Origin: Micromussa lordhowensis
Lineage: Eukaryota; Cnidaria; Anthozoa; Scleractinia; Lobophylliidae
Length of the DNA: 64,000 bases
Assembly: GCA_964020085.1 (NCBI GenBank)
Contig: OZ026595.1
Location: 5,636,817-5,700,816, forward strand
Direction of reading: 5' to 3'
Below the pieces are notes generated by a model. The model made no database searches. It was given only the letters and a program-made list of their open reading frames with translations, and was not told the DNA's origin. A program made the position numbers and the translations under genes. Every line of letters begins with the position of its first letter. Position 1 is the first letter of the stretch. Below are positions 29,229 to 37,052 of the stretch, one piece after another.

Positions 29229-32200
29229 GACATCTGCAAATGGTTAGACTTTCTAGTCTTCTCGGATAAGGACGATAAACCGTACGCCCCATCTCACAAC
29301 TCTTCATAATTAATTCTGTGGGACGTAAAAGAACCCACACACTGTTCGAAAAGAGTAGGGGACGTAGTTCCCGGTGTGGTGGTCTATCTGTCATCTAATG
29401 GTTAAATTCTCAGAGAGATTAGCTGCATAAGCTACTCTAAAATCCGAGGGTAAAGAAAGTAATGTATGTATGTATGTACATACTGCTCCTAATTGTTAGT
29501 TCTTTTATTATTGTGACAGATTGTGGATCTGTTGAAGAAAAAGGTGTATGATGGTGCGGTGAAGGTCCAGCTCCAGAAAGACATCACCATCAGGGTCATA
29601 AATATTGAGGTGCTTCCAGACAGAGGTATCGCCATCAGTATTACCCAATTAATTATTTAGTTGTGTTCTAAAATAGAGAGGTCTTCATTTGAGTGGAGAA
29701 AACTAAATGGATTTGCTCTTACTACACTACGCGATTGGCTAAATAAACTCGCGCCAATTTTTCATCCAATCAGTAGGTAAGCCAAAAGCAATCGTGACGC
29801 GTTCGCTTACTTTTTCCCGCGCTTCGCTTCACTTCGACGCTTGATTGGCTCGCTGTTTTGCCTGTGTCCTTTTTGATTTGCTAGAGTGATTACTTTGGTT
29901 TTGGGATTACGACGCTCAATTGAAAACCGCTCTATTATCAAAACCTGCTACACTTTGATGATACATACTTCTTACTAACCGAGTTCGAGGGTCGTACTGT
30001 AAGTTACGGACCGAGTTTTTTCCCCATCGATTTATGGCCCAAACGCGAAGCGTGCGGGCCATAAATCGATGGGAAAATACTCGGATCCGTAACTTACAGT
30101 ACTGACCAAGAAAACGAGGTTAGTAAGATATTTATTATATCTCTACTGTTTGCCTGACGGGTTCGGGAACGATTTCTATTCACGCCGAACGGCTACAAAT
30201 TCCCGACGCACCTCGAAAGCAAAGCGAGTCAATTTAAAAAGTCGTTGTTAACTGACTCTTAAGTCGCTAGCAGGTTTTGATACACAATTTCAGAAGTAGA
30301 AGAAAGTTTTAAACTTTTACTTGCTAAAAAATTTAAGAACACTTGGCGATAAGTCGAGAGACATTTTGGCAGTAAAAACAGCTTCAAATTTTAGCGGGCC
30401 GTACAGTAGAATACGGCCTCTAAATTGACCAATCACAGCGCGCGCACTAACTGAGAGATATAATAATGTTAAATATTTGGTGGAGAGTGAGGGTTTGCCT
30501 ATGATTCATTGTTAACTGCCGTAGCACATTACGAAATTGAACGTTTCGGTCAAATAAGATGTGCATTTTATTTCCAATTGATACTTACGGGCCAAGAAAC
30601 AGTTCTGAAATGTAAGTCTGATATTGATGATGTTAGCATTGCTTTGGATAAAGAGACTATTCTTTGCACGCTCTTTTCATCCCCCGTTAAGGCCCGTTTA
30701 CACAGGCGATTTTTGTCGCGGGAACTCGATGCAGTTTTCGTGGCGCGTAAGTTGCAACTTCAAAATCTGAACTCAGAAAGGCTGACCGTACGGTTGGGGT
30801 TAACTGTATATAATTTCCAATATTTCGTCAGGCACGGCCTGACTTCTTCAGGGAATGTTTACAACTGAGAAAAGACTTTACAATTTAAACAACAAAGATA
30901 AAAGCCTATATAGTATTACAATAAAATGTGGACCGTTGAAGTAACTAATAAATGACAAGATAACAAAAATAGAAAACAAAAAAAGCTGAACCGTTGAACA
31001 AACTAATGAATGACAAGATAATAAAATGGAATATAATACATAAGGGATAAGTAGGTTAAACATTAGATTAAATTTCTTCTCGTTTCTTTATACCTTTGGG
31101 TTCAAGAGTTTGACCCTTTTCGATAAGGTACGCTTCCCTGGCTTTGCGTAACGCGTCACGAGATGAATGTATAAGTTCTAGTGGTATAAGTTCTATGTCG
31201 TTAGGTGAATGATTGTGGGAAAGAAAATGGTCTGAAACTGCAGTGGGTCTAGAGGAGGGGGTGGGTCTGTCTACTGGTCGTCGGTGTTCATTAAACCGGT
31301 CTTTAAGTCGTCTTTTCGTTTCACCTATGTACTGTTTGTTGCAGCGTAGACAGTGTATCATGTACATAAGATTTTTAGAGTTGCAGTAGATATGATCATG
31401 AATGGTTCTCATTTCCCCAGTGGCAGAAAAAGTATAATTTGTACGGCCGTCGGTGATATAGCGGCAAGTGATGCAATTTTTGCCGCAACGAAAGGATCCC
31501 TTGGTGACGTTAGTTTGTTTATCAGTACGTAATTTAGATCTGACTAGAATGTCACTAAGGTTGTCGGTTCGTCGGAAAGCAACAAGAGGTGTGGTTTAAA
31601 AGACGTTGTTGCATCGTGGGGAAGACGAAAGGATTTTAAAGTGTCTTTGTATGATACTTGATACAGAACGAAGGGCAGGATTGTATGTGATAACAAGCGG
31701 AACGCGACTGGGTTGGTTGGTGGTAGGCAGACTGGGTTTGAGTGTTTCATTGCGTGTGACTGTGTGGACTCGTTGAATTTCTCTTTTGAGAAAAGAGAGG
31801 TTGTATCCACGATCGTTAAGGTATTGGATGAGTTCATTGGCGCGTAATGTGAAGCTTTCGTCGGAAGAGCATATGCGTCGTAATCGGAGAGCGAGGCTGA
31901 ATGGAATGGCTCGTTTAGTATGTAGAGGGTGACACGATGATTGTAGAAGGTATTGGTGTTTGTCTGTCGGTTTAGTATAGAGATCGGTCCAACTTCAAAA
32001 TCGCACATGTAAACCGGGCGCGATTTTCAGTGCGATTTGTCGCCGCGATATCGCATGGGTTTCGAACATGTTTTAAACTTGATGCAACTTCAGCGCGACA
32101 AAAATTGCATCAAGTTGCCGCGACAAAAATCGCCTGTGTAAACCGGCCTTTAGAGAGACTTCCATAATTCCTTTCTCATGACCTTTCTCGGATTCGTTCT

Positions 32201-35049
32201 TCATTACTTGAGATGTAAGATTTTTTTCGCACGTGCGAGGACAATTTAAGCTAATTAAGTTCTCAATTTCTATGAAGGAGATATAGCTATTGATTACCAG
32301 AAGAAGAAAAAAGAAACTTGGGTTTTGTCATTGAAAATACGATATTTCTTCACAACTATATTGTATATTTTATTGTAAGTATAACTTTGAAATCTCAAAG
32401 TAACACTTCAAGGTTAAAGTGTTTATCATGATTTAACTGTAGCCCACTTTCTTAGAACCTGCTTGATCTTGCTTGGCGAAACAGGTTCGCATATTTTTTA
32501 ATTGTTAACATGGCAAATTTCTGCCAGCAGGTGCTTAAACCAGTAGGTTCTTATGCGCGGGGTTTTTCTGTAGGTTTTCTGTTATAAATTCCCAACAAAA
32601 ATGGAAGAAAAATCTATGTAACTATAAGAAAATAGAAAGAGCATGAGAACATTAATGATAAGAAAAATCGTGATTGAGGCCAATAAACTGCAAGATAGAG
32701 ATTTTATGGCAGTTTGACAATTCGAAAATTTACAAGGACTTGCCAAGAAAAGCACTAGTGCGTAAGTGGCGTTTTCTTTCTGAATTCAAACGGCCATACG
32801 GAAATGCGCCCTATAGACACACGTGATTGTGTCCTGCTTTTAGAGCGGTTTTCAATTGAGTGTCGTAAAACCAAAGCCAAAGTAATCGCTCTGGCCAATC
32901 ACAAAGGACATAAACACGACAGTGAACCAATCAAAACTCGAAGTAATTACATGTAGCTGACGCAAAGCGCGGGAAAACGCGTGCGCGTGAGGCAAGATTG
33001 GTTTTGGTTTTACTTCTGATTGGATGAAAAAATGGCGCGAATTTTTTTAAACCAGTCGGGTGGCGTAGTAAGTGCAAAACCAATTACTATTCGACACTCA
33101 AATGAAAACCGCTCTATATTGACGCTGGATACATTGTTGTTGCTTTTCTTCAGGGTTTGATGGTGGTTCGTCTCCAACTTCTTCCAGTAACTCTGGATCA
33201 GGCACTAGGCTGGCTATCGGTGTTGGTATTGCAGCATCTCTGGTTGTCATCTTCCTTGTAGTGACTCTTCTCTATTTCCTCAGGTGTGTGAATTGCCGCT
33301 TTCTGAATGCCCGGTAGTTTCGAGCTCGCCTCCTCCGCCTTGTGTTGCAAAGATCTGGGCCCAGTTGCTGAAAGGCTAGACAACGCTATCCACCGTATTA
33401 ATCGCTATCCAGTGGATAAGTGTTAACAAAACAAACCGCGCTATCTACTGGATGGAGATTTATCCGGCGAATAGCGTTATCCAATCTTTGAACAACTGAG
33501 TCCTGGTCTCACCTGGTCAGCCTTCGTTCAGTTGTGATTTCCATCATACTTTTTTGTTAGTTGTTATGTTTGTTTGTTCATTGTAGCTCACAGTATGGAT
33601 TTTTTTCCTTCCCTCTCATTTCTCTAGAGCTAACCTTTTTTTATCATGGTACAAATGAATAACTAGTCATTTTGATTGTACGACCTTTTGAAATTTGTCA
33701 TACACATTTTCTGTACATAAAGGAAGGAAGCAAGCTTGTAGCTTCAAGGGCACGTATAGGAAGGAACTATTACAATATTTAGAGAGGGAGCCACATCAGC
33801 CTTAGCTGGTTTCCTTGCGGGTCCTCTATCCTGGTCGAATTTGAATTTGGAGATGTTGGTAGGAAAACCGGAGTACGCGGAGAAAAACCCTCGGAGCAAG
33901 GTGAAAACCAACAACAAACTCAACCCACAAATGGCACCAGGCCGGAATTGAACCCGGTCCACATTGGTGGAAGGCGAGCTCTCTCACCGCAGCGTCATCC
34001 CTCCTCACCTAGTCTTTGATCATTCTGAATAAAAAAAAAAACAATGATAAAAGAGCTTTGGCAGCTTTTATACACTTATACTGCTGCTTGTTTTGTTTTG
34101 TTTCTTCTTCAGGCGTTACAATTTGCTTCGTTCGCGTTACACTCACCTGCGTTTGTACAGTGACGGAGCACAATTGAGAGACCCCTTGATAGAAGATGAC
34201 ACTGAAGATGAACAATCTCTTCATCCCCAGCCGGGAGGATCGCTGCGATACGTGCCAGTAGCCACAAGTACGGCTCCTGAACCTGACAGCGACGAAGAAC
34301 TCATAGACAACTTTAACGCTGGTAAGTAAGGTAGTTATGTTTAAAGGAAAGATGTAGCTTCCTTGCGAATAAAACAGAGCAGTTTAAAATGGAGTATCGT
34401 AAAACTAAAGCCAAGGTACTCTCTCTAGTAGTGTGCGGACACAACGTATTTCCGGCGAGACAAGCGACAGCCGGTAACACGCCTGCGTGTGTTAACGAAA
34501 TAGTGCTCCGTTGGTTTTGCAAATTAACACATTTTAAACAATTATTGGTTGAGGTAAGGTTTATCAGCCGAAGAATTCTTTTTTGTCGTGTGGCTCCTGG
34601 GTGTTTTTCTCTTTAAGGTATTCGCCACTTCTGTCAATCTTTTAGTATTTTCCGAATCTTTATCTTCAAGCAGTTTCTCAATTTATTGCTGGGTCGATGA
34701 AGCAAATCGACAAGCCATGTTCTGACTTCGCTGTCCGTGAACTTGACATGGCTCTTGGAAATCATGCATTGCCCACGCTACCTACAGATTATTCACTAAT
34801 CTGCTAGCAAACTGGTCAATAATCTGAAGATTGTGCTGTTTTCCAGAATTAACTGTAGGCTTTTAGCCAATAAGAATACAGATGGTGACTACAAAGTATA
34901 ATAATACAAGTTAGCAAATTAGCACTCCATTATTAATTGAAACCTGTTTTCTCATGTCCTTACTTTTCGTTGTCTTTGTTACAGGATCTGTGGCTCTCAT
35001 GCCTGCTGGCCAAAATGGTCAAGTACAAGAGCAAAATGTACACGTCTGA
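2571..35049 (+). CDS. VPS10-domain sorting receptor, SorCS-like (5' part missing)
   Basis: Type I membrane sorting receptor of the sortilin/SorCS family. Exons: 2571-2635, 3597-3727, 7653-7757, 8341-8535, 10875-11039, 11438-11540, 13092-13168, 14253-14341, 15182-15289, 18106-18226, 19689-19828, 23030-23140, 23784-23866, 23993-24075, 25090-25276, 26319-26618, 27054-27166, 28315-28428, 29520-29625, 33154-33283, 34113-34321, 34985-35049. All have GT/AG borders and matching phases, giving about 932 visible residues. Residues 1-360 are VPS10 propeller, with an Asp-box (SNDGGITW) in exon 7. Residues 361-500 are the cysteine-rich 10CC module. Residues 525-587 are a PKD domain (WDFGDNS) and 588-687 a second PKD-like domain. 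Residues 815-840 span the membrane and are followed by a 90-residue tail. The PKD domains point to SorCS rather than sortilin. The first blades, signal peptide and propeptide are not seen and may lie upstream. The tail carries YNLL, YTHL and DSDEELI, which resemble sortilin trafficking signals. Stop TGA at 35047-35049. Confidence 0.92.
3897..4062. mobile_element. Short fold-back MITE
   Basis: The left arm ('taattggattgagtggac') and the right arm ('caactcaaagtccactta') are imperfect inverted complements around a short core, inside the second visible intron of the VPS10 receptor. No coding capacity. Family not identified. Confidence 0.5.
4182..4781. mobile_element. TTAA-flanked non-autonomous transposon, piggyBac-like
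   Basis: A 600-bp element begins GCCATTGATCCCCG and ends CGGGGATCAATGGG. It is bounded on both sides by TTAA (4178-4181 and 4782-4785), the target duplication typical of piggyBac. It carries no transposase; the 88-codon minus-strand frame inside looks like chance. It lies in an intron of the VPS10 receptor. Confidence 0.75.
4786..4915 (+). repeat. SINE tail fragment plus splice-like repeat unit
   Basis: Bases 4786-4835 match the non-tRNA tail of the SINE at 5216 ('gtttttcaggcttcaattt'). They are followed by one unit of the repeat found in tandem at 6865-7100 ('tctttctctgcagttcaaa'). Read as a 5'-truncated SINE copy next to a diverged minisatellite unit. Confidence 0.5.
5057..5165. mobile_element. 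Fold-back element with AACAATTAT ends
   Basis: Complementary ends 'aaaacaattatcctgc' and 'gcaggataattgttaag' enclose an imperfect palindrome. The same outer word recurs in fold-backs at 19200, 22078, 45383 and 48055 with different inner stems. Intronic, non-coding. Confidence 0.6.
5216..5345 (+). repeat. tRNA-derived SINE
   Basis: A polymerase III A-box-like word (tggctcagttgatagagc) and a B-box (gggttcaaatccc) are separated as in a tRNA gene. No complete cloverleaf is possible, and the sequence runs into a tail that is repeated at 4786. I therefore call it a tRNA-derived SINE, not a functional tRNA. Confidence 0.7.
6412..6852. mobile_element. Long-TIR MITE, about 440 bp
   Basis: Two inverted arms of roughly 170 bp share words such as 'gaagagggtcgttaaagaaa' and 'ccaactaccgagagcctgg' and surround a short centre. 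The ends read 'agcctgttccaggct', itself a palindrome. A related single arm lies at 14764-14897. The two long minus and plus open frames here are arm artefacts. Intronic in the VPS10 receptor. Confidence 0.75.
6865..7100 (+). repeat. Minisatellite of about 75 bp with acceptor-like core
   Basis: Three tandem units each contain 'catgccttcatatctttctc' followed by cagttcaaat and 'atgatctttcata'. Each unit resembles a polypyrimidine tract plus AG acceptor, but no exon with homology follows. One further unit lies at 4840-4915. Confidence 0.7.
8536..10874. other. VPS10 receptor intron, no recognised element
   Basis: AT-rich intron between the propeller exons ending at 8535 and starting at 10875. A short direct repeat 'gatagttttcgtag' occurs at 9616 and 9653. 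I see no convincing gene or complete mobile element. Confidence 0.6.
12150..13035. repeat. ATTGAT/ATCAAT-rich stretches flanking a fold-back MITE
   Basis: Bases 12185-12285 and 12825-13030 are dense in ATCAAT and its complement and can fold into many short stems. Between them, 12545-12818 is a copy of a MITE also seen at 22442-22682 and 42925-43165. It is recognised by 'cagaaacagaagcgaagcg', 'gaacttgacatgataaa' and the ending 'gaccaatcagatgtataat'. All lie in one VPS10 receptor intron. Confidence 0.6.
13575..13850. mobile_element. MITE with tRNA-like core
   Basis: Inverted arms of about 70 bp share 'gagaattaactctgaagtg' and 'tatataaacccgtgaata'. The core holds a reverse-strand B-box ('ggtgggaatcgaacccac') and a short tRNA-like segment. 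It is either a SINE caught inside a MITE or a fold-back derived from a tRNA SINE. Intronic. Confidence 0.65.
14764..14897. repeat. Solo arm of the 6412-6852 MITE
   Basis: Shares 'gaagagggtcgttaaagaaa', 'cgccttagtcctccc' and 'ccccaactaccga' with the long-TIR MITE at 6412-6852. It is a single arm without its inverted partner, so a truncated copy. Confidence 0.6.
15527..15662. mobile_element. Fold-back MITE with AATAGACCATT ends
   Basis: Ends 'caatagaccattaccgat' and 'atcggaaatggtctattg' are inverted complements, and an inner stem pairs 'ggcttgggggaata' with 'tattcccccaagcc'. Related outer words appear in the fold-back at 18557-18730. Intronic, non-coding. Confidence 0.65.
16170..17779. mobile_element. 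Non-autonomous hAT transposon with 8-bp TSD
   Basis: A 1610-bp element starts CAGGGTTCGACA and ends TGTCGAACCCTG. It is flanked by identical 8-bp target duplications ACCATAAG (16162-16169 and 17780-17787), the size made by hAT transposases. 'ctagcccg' words repeat near both ends. No transposase is present; the 86-codon frame inside matches nothing I know. A second element is nested within it. Confidence 0.85.
16597..17427. mobile_element. Second hAT-like element nested in the first
   Basis: Ends CAGGCCTTCTGA and TCAGAAGGCCTG are inverted. The subterminal regions share repeated 'tgcgata', 'gtgcgat' and 'ttatgcga' words on the two sides. Flanks cgtgcaag and tgagcaag agree at 6 of 8 positions, compatible with a decayed 8-bp duplication. 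The nesting gives relative age: the outer element was present first. Confidence 0.7.
18557..18730. mobile_element. Fold-back element
   Basis: Left arm ('gcatttccgaattac' through 'tatgaaaatgag') and right arm ('catttt' through 'ctcggaaatggtcta') are imperfect inverted repeats of about 80 bp. The element lies in the VPS10 receptor intron following exon 18106-18226. Confidence 0.55.
19200..19393. repeat. 36-bp tandem repeat ending in a fold-back
   Basis: Four units of 'caattagattatgagctcga' plus 'gatttctat' run from 19200 to 19329. They end in a hairpin with the loop 'ggccttcggcctc', whose right arm is the reverse complement of one unit. A diverged arm lies at 19570-19640. Confidence 0.7.
19955..20185. 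repeat. Tandem duplication, about 115 bp
   Basis: Two adjacent copies share 'gcccaatcattggtgaacac', 'ctttttatcat' and 'cgtgtcacaataggtta'. Related words ('gccaatgattgggcat', 'cttaaaagttaaattaaggg') occur in opposite orientation near 63050-63160, so this is a dispersed repeat. Confidence 0.65.
20433..21262 (-). mobile_element. Penelope-like retroelement tails, head-to-head
   Basis: The minus-strand frame 20912-20586 encodes a GIY-YIG endonuclease-type domain: [10 protein letters not shown], then [17 protein letters not shown] and an NHAWSNNH histidine-rich stretch. This is the C-terminal module of Penelope-like elements. No reverse transcriptase is present, so the copy is 5'-truncated. Bases 20433-20734 and 20961-21262 are inverted repeats of about 302 bp, so two tails meet at their truncated ends. 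Downstream of the ORF, on its sense strand, sits a hammerhead-like core (20477-20507). The element lies in a VPS10 receptor intron, antisense to the gene. Confidence 0.85.
21635..21745. repeat. Dispersed repeat copy (pair with 41425)
   Basis: Shares 'actcggggtcc', 'gatgggaaaat', 'aggattccggac' and 'cagaagctggagaaaaa'-type words with 41425-41540 in the same orientation. Non-coding, family unknown. Confidence 0.6.
22143..22406. repeat. Near-perfect palindrome with hammerhead-like core
   Basis: Bases 22159-22259 and 22290-22390 are exact reverse complements over 101 bp, separated by 30 bp. Allowing one mismatch the arms extend to 117 bp. Each arm contains CTGATGA, a 3-bp GGC/GCC stem with loop AAACA, then GAAA (+ strand 22315-22337; minus strand in the left arm), the order of a hammerhead core. 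The terminal sequence resembles Penelope-like tails, so this may be two solo tails in inverted orientation. Confidence 0.8.
22442..22682. mobile_element. MITE with TTATTATACAT ends
   Basis: The most complete copy of a family also at 12545-12818 and, inverted, 42925-43165. Ends TTATTATACAT and ATGTATAATAA are inverted. A central hairpin pairs 'gaacttgacatgataaat' with 'atttatcatgtcaagttc'. Non-coding. Confidence 0.75.
23283..23629. repeat. (TCTG/TCCG)n microsatellite
   Basis: About 350 bp of tetranucleotide repeat mixing tctg, tccg, tcca and tctt units. Its low stop density creates several overlapping open frames on both strands (cysteine, serine, valine and proline rich on +). These are artefacts, not genes. 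It lies between two 10CC-module exons of the VPS10 receptor. Confidence 0.95.
24143..24452. mobile_element. MITE family A copy 1 (TAGAGCGGTTTTCA)
   Basis: Inverted ends 'tagagcggttttca' and 'gaaaactgctcta'. The interior carries CCAAT-type boxes and a TTTTCCCGC word. Three further copies lie at 29673, 32841 and 36821. Intronic in the VPS10 receptor. Confidence 0.75.
24831..25020 (+). repeat. tRNA-derived SINE
   Basis: A tRNA-like head ('ggcctcatggttagtgcgc' A-box region, 'ggttcgagcc' B-box) runs into a body with 'tgttgtgttcttggcc' and 'ctctccacccaggtgtaaaa'. The body recurs at 54045-54230 and, inverted, at 26855-26970. It ends just before the PKD exon at 25090. Confidence 0.75.
25702..26026. 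mobile_element. MITE rich in TCGCGA words
   Basis: Ends GTACCTTATTA and TAATAAGGTAC are inverted; the interior repeats 'ttcgcg' and 'actttaa' words symmetrically. About 325 bp, intronic, non-coding. Confidence 0.7.
26855..26970 (-). repeat. SINE body, reverse orientation
   Basis: Reverse complement of the body of the SINE at 24831: 'aattcgccggtacc', 'gagtggagaggggc' and 'ggcacaacagaatgaccc' correspond to it in order. The tRNA-like head is not clear, so a partial copy. Confidence 0.55.
27364..27522. mobile_element. Short MITE with GACCCTTTGCAT ends
   Basis: The arms 'accctttgcataaatggcg' and 'cgccatttatgcaaagggt' are exact inverted complements and extend into 'aaatttgaa'/'ttcaaattt'. About 159 bp, flanked by TA on both sides, which would fit a Tc1/mariner-type target site. 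Intronic. Confidence 0.7.
29107..29465 (+). repeat. tRNA-derived SINE with long body
   Basis: The head has an A-box (ggttagctcagtaggtag) and a B-box (ggttcaaaccc). The body contains 'ggacgataaaccgtacgcc' and 'gggacgtaaaagaaccc', then a short tandem 'tatg' tail at 29463-29476. The cloverleaf is incomplete, so not a tRNA gene. Inserted just upstream of VPS10 receptor exon 29520-29625. Confidence 0.75.
29673..29934. mobile_element. MITE family A copy 2
   Basis: Interior and right end match copy 1 ('gattggct', 'tttttcccgcgcttcgc', 'gattactttggtttt', 'gaaaaccgctcta'). The left end is diverged. Confidence 0.7.
29985..30125. repeat. Palindrome with long stem
   Basis: 'tgtaagttacggaccgag' and 'catcgatttatggccc' on the left pair with 'gggccataaatcgatg' and 'ctcggatccgtaacttac' on the right, around the loop 'aaacgcgaagcgtgc'. 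A fold-back MITE in a VPS10 receptor intron. Confidence 0.7.
30690..32149. mobile_element. PIF/Harbinger-type element interrupted by a Penelope copy
   Basis: Outer inverted ends read AGGCCCGTTTACACAGGCG and CGCCTGTGTAAACCGGCCT, continued by 'atttttgtcgcgg' and its complement. TTA flanks both sides (30687-30689 and 32150-32152), the 3-bp target duplication of PIF/Harbinger. No transposase is seen. A Penelope-like fragment fills most of the interior and separates the ends. Confidence 0.75.
30815..31990 (-). mobile_element. Penelope-like retroelement fragment, decayed
   Basis: The frame 31412-31068 encodes a GIY-YIG domain: [29 protein letters not shown], and a [10 protein letters not shown] histidine stretch. 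The same frame extends upstream through a cysteine linker ([12 protein letters not shown]) typical of the family. Upstream of about 31600 the frame is broken by a shift and stop, and the reverse transcriptase is largely missing. 3' of the ORF, on the sense strand, 30822-30851 shows CTGAAGA, a 7-bp stem with a 3-nt loop, and CGAAA, a hammerhead-like core. Confidence 0.8.
32841..33116. mobile_element. MITE family A copy 3
   Basis: The best-preserved copy: ends 'tagagcggttttcaattgag' and 'ctcaaatgaaaaccgctcta', interior 'gcgcgggaaaacgcg' and several CCAAT boxes. It lies 38 bp upstream of the exon encoding the receptor's membrane span. Confidence 0.8.
33785..34005 (-). repeat. SINE, reverse orientation (pair with 62185)
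   Basis: Contains 'agccttagctggttt', 'gtcctctatcctgg', 'aaactcaacccaca' and 'gaattgaacccgg' (reverse B-box), and matches 62185-62405 along its length. The tRNA-like head is at the right end, so the element reads on the minus strand. It lies between the membrane-span exon and the tail exon of the VPS10 receptor. Confidence 0.7.
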
Positions 35050-35390
35050 AAAATAATTGCGTAATGCATGTGTTAAGATGGCTGCCAACAGTTTCCTGCG
35101 CTTTCCAGTAATTTATACCTTGAGGGATCAATACTACCACACTTTATCAAGTACTCCAGCAATATTGGTATCAAACAAATGCCCAGCCATTGTGATGTCA
35201 CTTCATAAAGTGTTAAAGTATTGATTCACCAAATTTTAATTGATGGAAGGAGCAGGAAGTTGTTGTCAGCCACTTTTATATGTAAACATCTGTGATGTAG
35301 TTCAACACCAGTAGGCCTGTGACAATGGTGCTAATATTACATGGAAGTTTTTGACTGTGTAGTGACAGATCAAACAAGTAATGTATTCCC
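35050..35390 (+). other. 3' UTR and flank of the VPS10 receptor gene
   Basis: Non-coding, AT-rich sequence after the stop at 35049. I did not find a strong AATAAA close to the stop, so the transcript end is not placed. Confidence 0.4.
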
Positions 35391-35702
35391 CTCGGGTGCT
35401 CCCATATGAAAAAGCCGGGATGCTCGTGGGAAAATTTGAATTGAACCCCTAAAGGAGGCCAGTCTGGGCGTGGCCCGAGCTTTTATTTGACCCCTAAAAA
35501 ACACCACATAAAACGAAATGGGCTTGATCACCAGCCGCTGTTCAATTATAATCTCTTCGAGCGCAACCTTCTGGCAAAAAAACTGTGGCGTTTCGTCCTG
35601 AACACCCCATGTGAGACCAAAATCCTTGATTTACACCCCTAAGCGAGATGACGAGCATACCCGACATTTTCATATAAGAGTCCCCCCCCCCCCCCCCCCC
35701 GG
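35390..35702. mobile_element. Fold-back repeat with poly-C end
   Basis: Left 'ctcccatatgaaaaagccgg' is an imperfect inverted complement of right 'acccgacattttcatataag'. The right end runs into about 20 consecutive C bases (35682-35700). Confidence 0.55.
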
Positions 35703-36469
35703 GAATATATCCTACTCCAGAGAATGTATCATCGCATCCAAACACCGACAAGAGACTTGTGGCCTGCAGCAGGGTATTAGGTGTCTATTAATGATCTAAA
35801 TCGAAGTGTTTGGAATTGTGATAAAATTAAAACTAGGGAGTACGCGGAAAACAGAATCGTAGAAATTTAATGGTAATTAAGATCGCATATCCAAACCGGC
35901 ATTATTGTCTCAGTTTCAACTTACTACGTCACGCAACGATAATTCCGTCACGCGATGCTTTTTCCGTTACTGCGCCTGTCAATAACACGCGAACTCAAAC
36001 AGTACAGTTGCATTTTATACTAGCAGCGATTATCTCAGCGGAATTTTCAGAACTTCAGAATTCTCATACTATTGGAAAGACGCAGTATTGGAAAAGCTTT
36101 GTTTGAGGACCTTAGAAGTATAATGCTGTTTTTTTCTTTTTTTGTTATCTTGCCTCGTTCCTGTGCGGCTTTCTCCCAGGCCACGTGATCCACAAGGAAC
36201 TGGGCAAGCAATTATTAAGAACACAGGGCGCTTTCTGCTCAACCAAGAAATTCCGAAAATTTCGAAACCGGGACAATTGGTACGGAAATTTCCTCGGAAT
36301 GTTTCCAGAAAATCCGGAAATTGTTGAATTTTCGAAACGTGAACAATTAAACTGAAAATTCCGGACATTGCGGGAGGAAAATCAAAAGCAACTTGAGTTC
36401 ATGTGAGGAATCTCTATAAATTTGGGTATGCCTCGCGAGGTTGTCCTCGTAAACACAAATTTCGGAAAA

Positions 36470-36735
36470 TGCTTTTTTCATTCGTTGAAACCGCAACAAT
36501 GACCGGTCATTTTGTATTTGAGGAAAACTCGGGCAGGTAAATCACATGATTATCGGACGTCATCGTTTTCGAAAAGCTCCGTTTTCAAAATGTTTTCCGT
36601 CCACACTGAAACGCAAAGCCGGCGTTTTCAAATTCCTCTGGTTCGAAGAGCGTTTTCGAAAAGCTCCGTTTTCGTGACGGATTAGTGTGGACGGTAGGCC
36701 TAACCGTAGAATAAAAGCTGCGTTTTGAAACTTCT
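36470..36735. repeat. Dispersed repeat (inverse copy at 60345)
   Basis: Shares 'tgtatttgaggaaaactcg', 'cgttttcgaaaagctccg' and 'gacggattagtgtggacgg' in reverse complement with 60345-60565. Internal tandem 'gttttcgaaaagctccgtttt'-type words occur. Probably a DNA-transposon remnant. Confidence 0.65.
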
Positions 36736-36820
36736 CCGGCGTTGGGTAGACGGGGCCGGGGCAATATGTTAGCACTGAATGCCGGGCTGCACGGTGTGTT
36801 TGTGTGGTTTTATTACTTAC

Positions 36821-37052
36821 TAGAGCGGTTTTGAATTGATTGTCGTAAGACCAAAACCAATCACTCTAGCCAATCACAAAAGACACAGACAATACAGTTA
36901 CCCAATCAAAACTCGAAGCTGACGCGAAGCGCGGGAAAACGAGTGCGAACGAGACAATTGGTTTTGATTGGATGAAAAAGTGGCGCGAGTTTTTTTTAAG
37001 CCAATCGTGTGGCGTAGTAAGTGCAAAAACCAATCACTTTTCGACACTTGAA
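36821..37052. mobile_element. MITE family A copy 4
   Basis: Begins 'tagagcggttttgaattga', carries 'gaagcgcgggaaaacgag' and CCAAT boxes like the other copies. The right end is replaced by AT-rich sequence. It lies 0.76 kb upstream of the WD40 gene start. Confidence 0.7.

Noticed and set aside
31544..32008. 154-codon minus-strand frame upstream of the second GIY-YIG ORF
   Set aside because: Out of frame with the Penelope coding sequence, which continues upstream in another frame through the cysteine linker until a frameshift.
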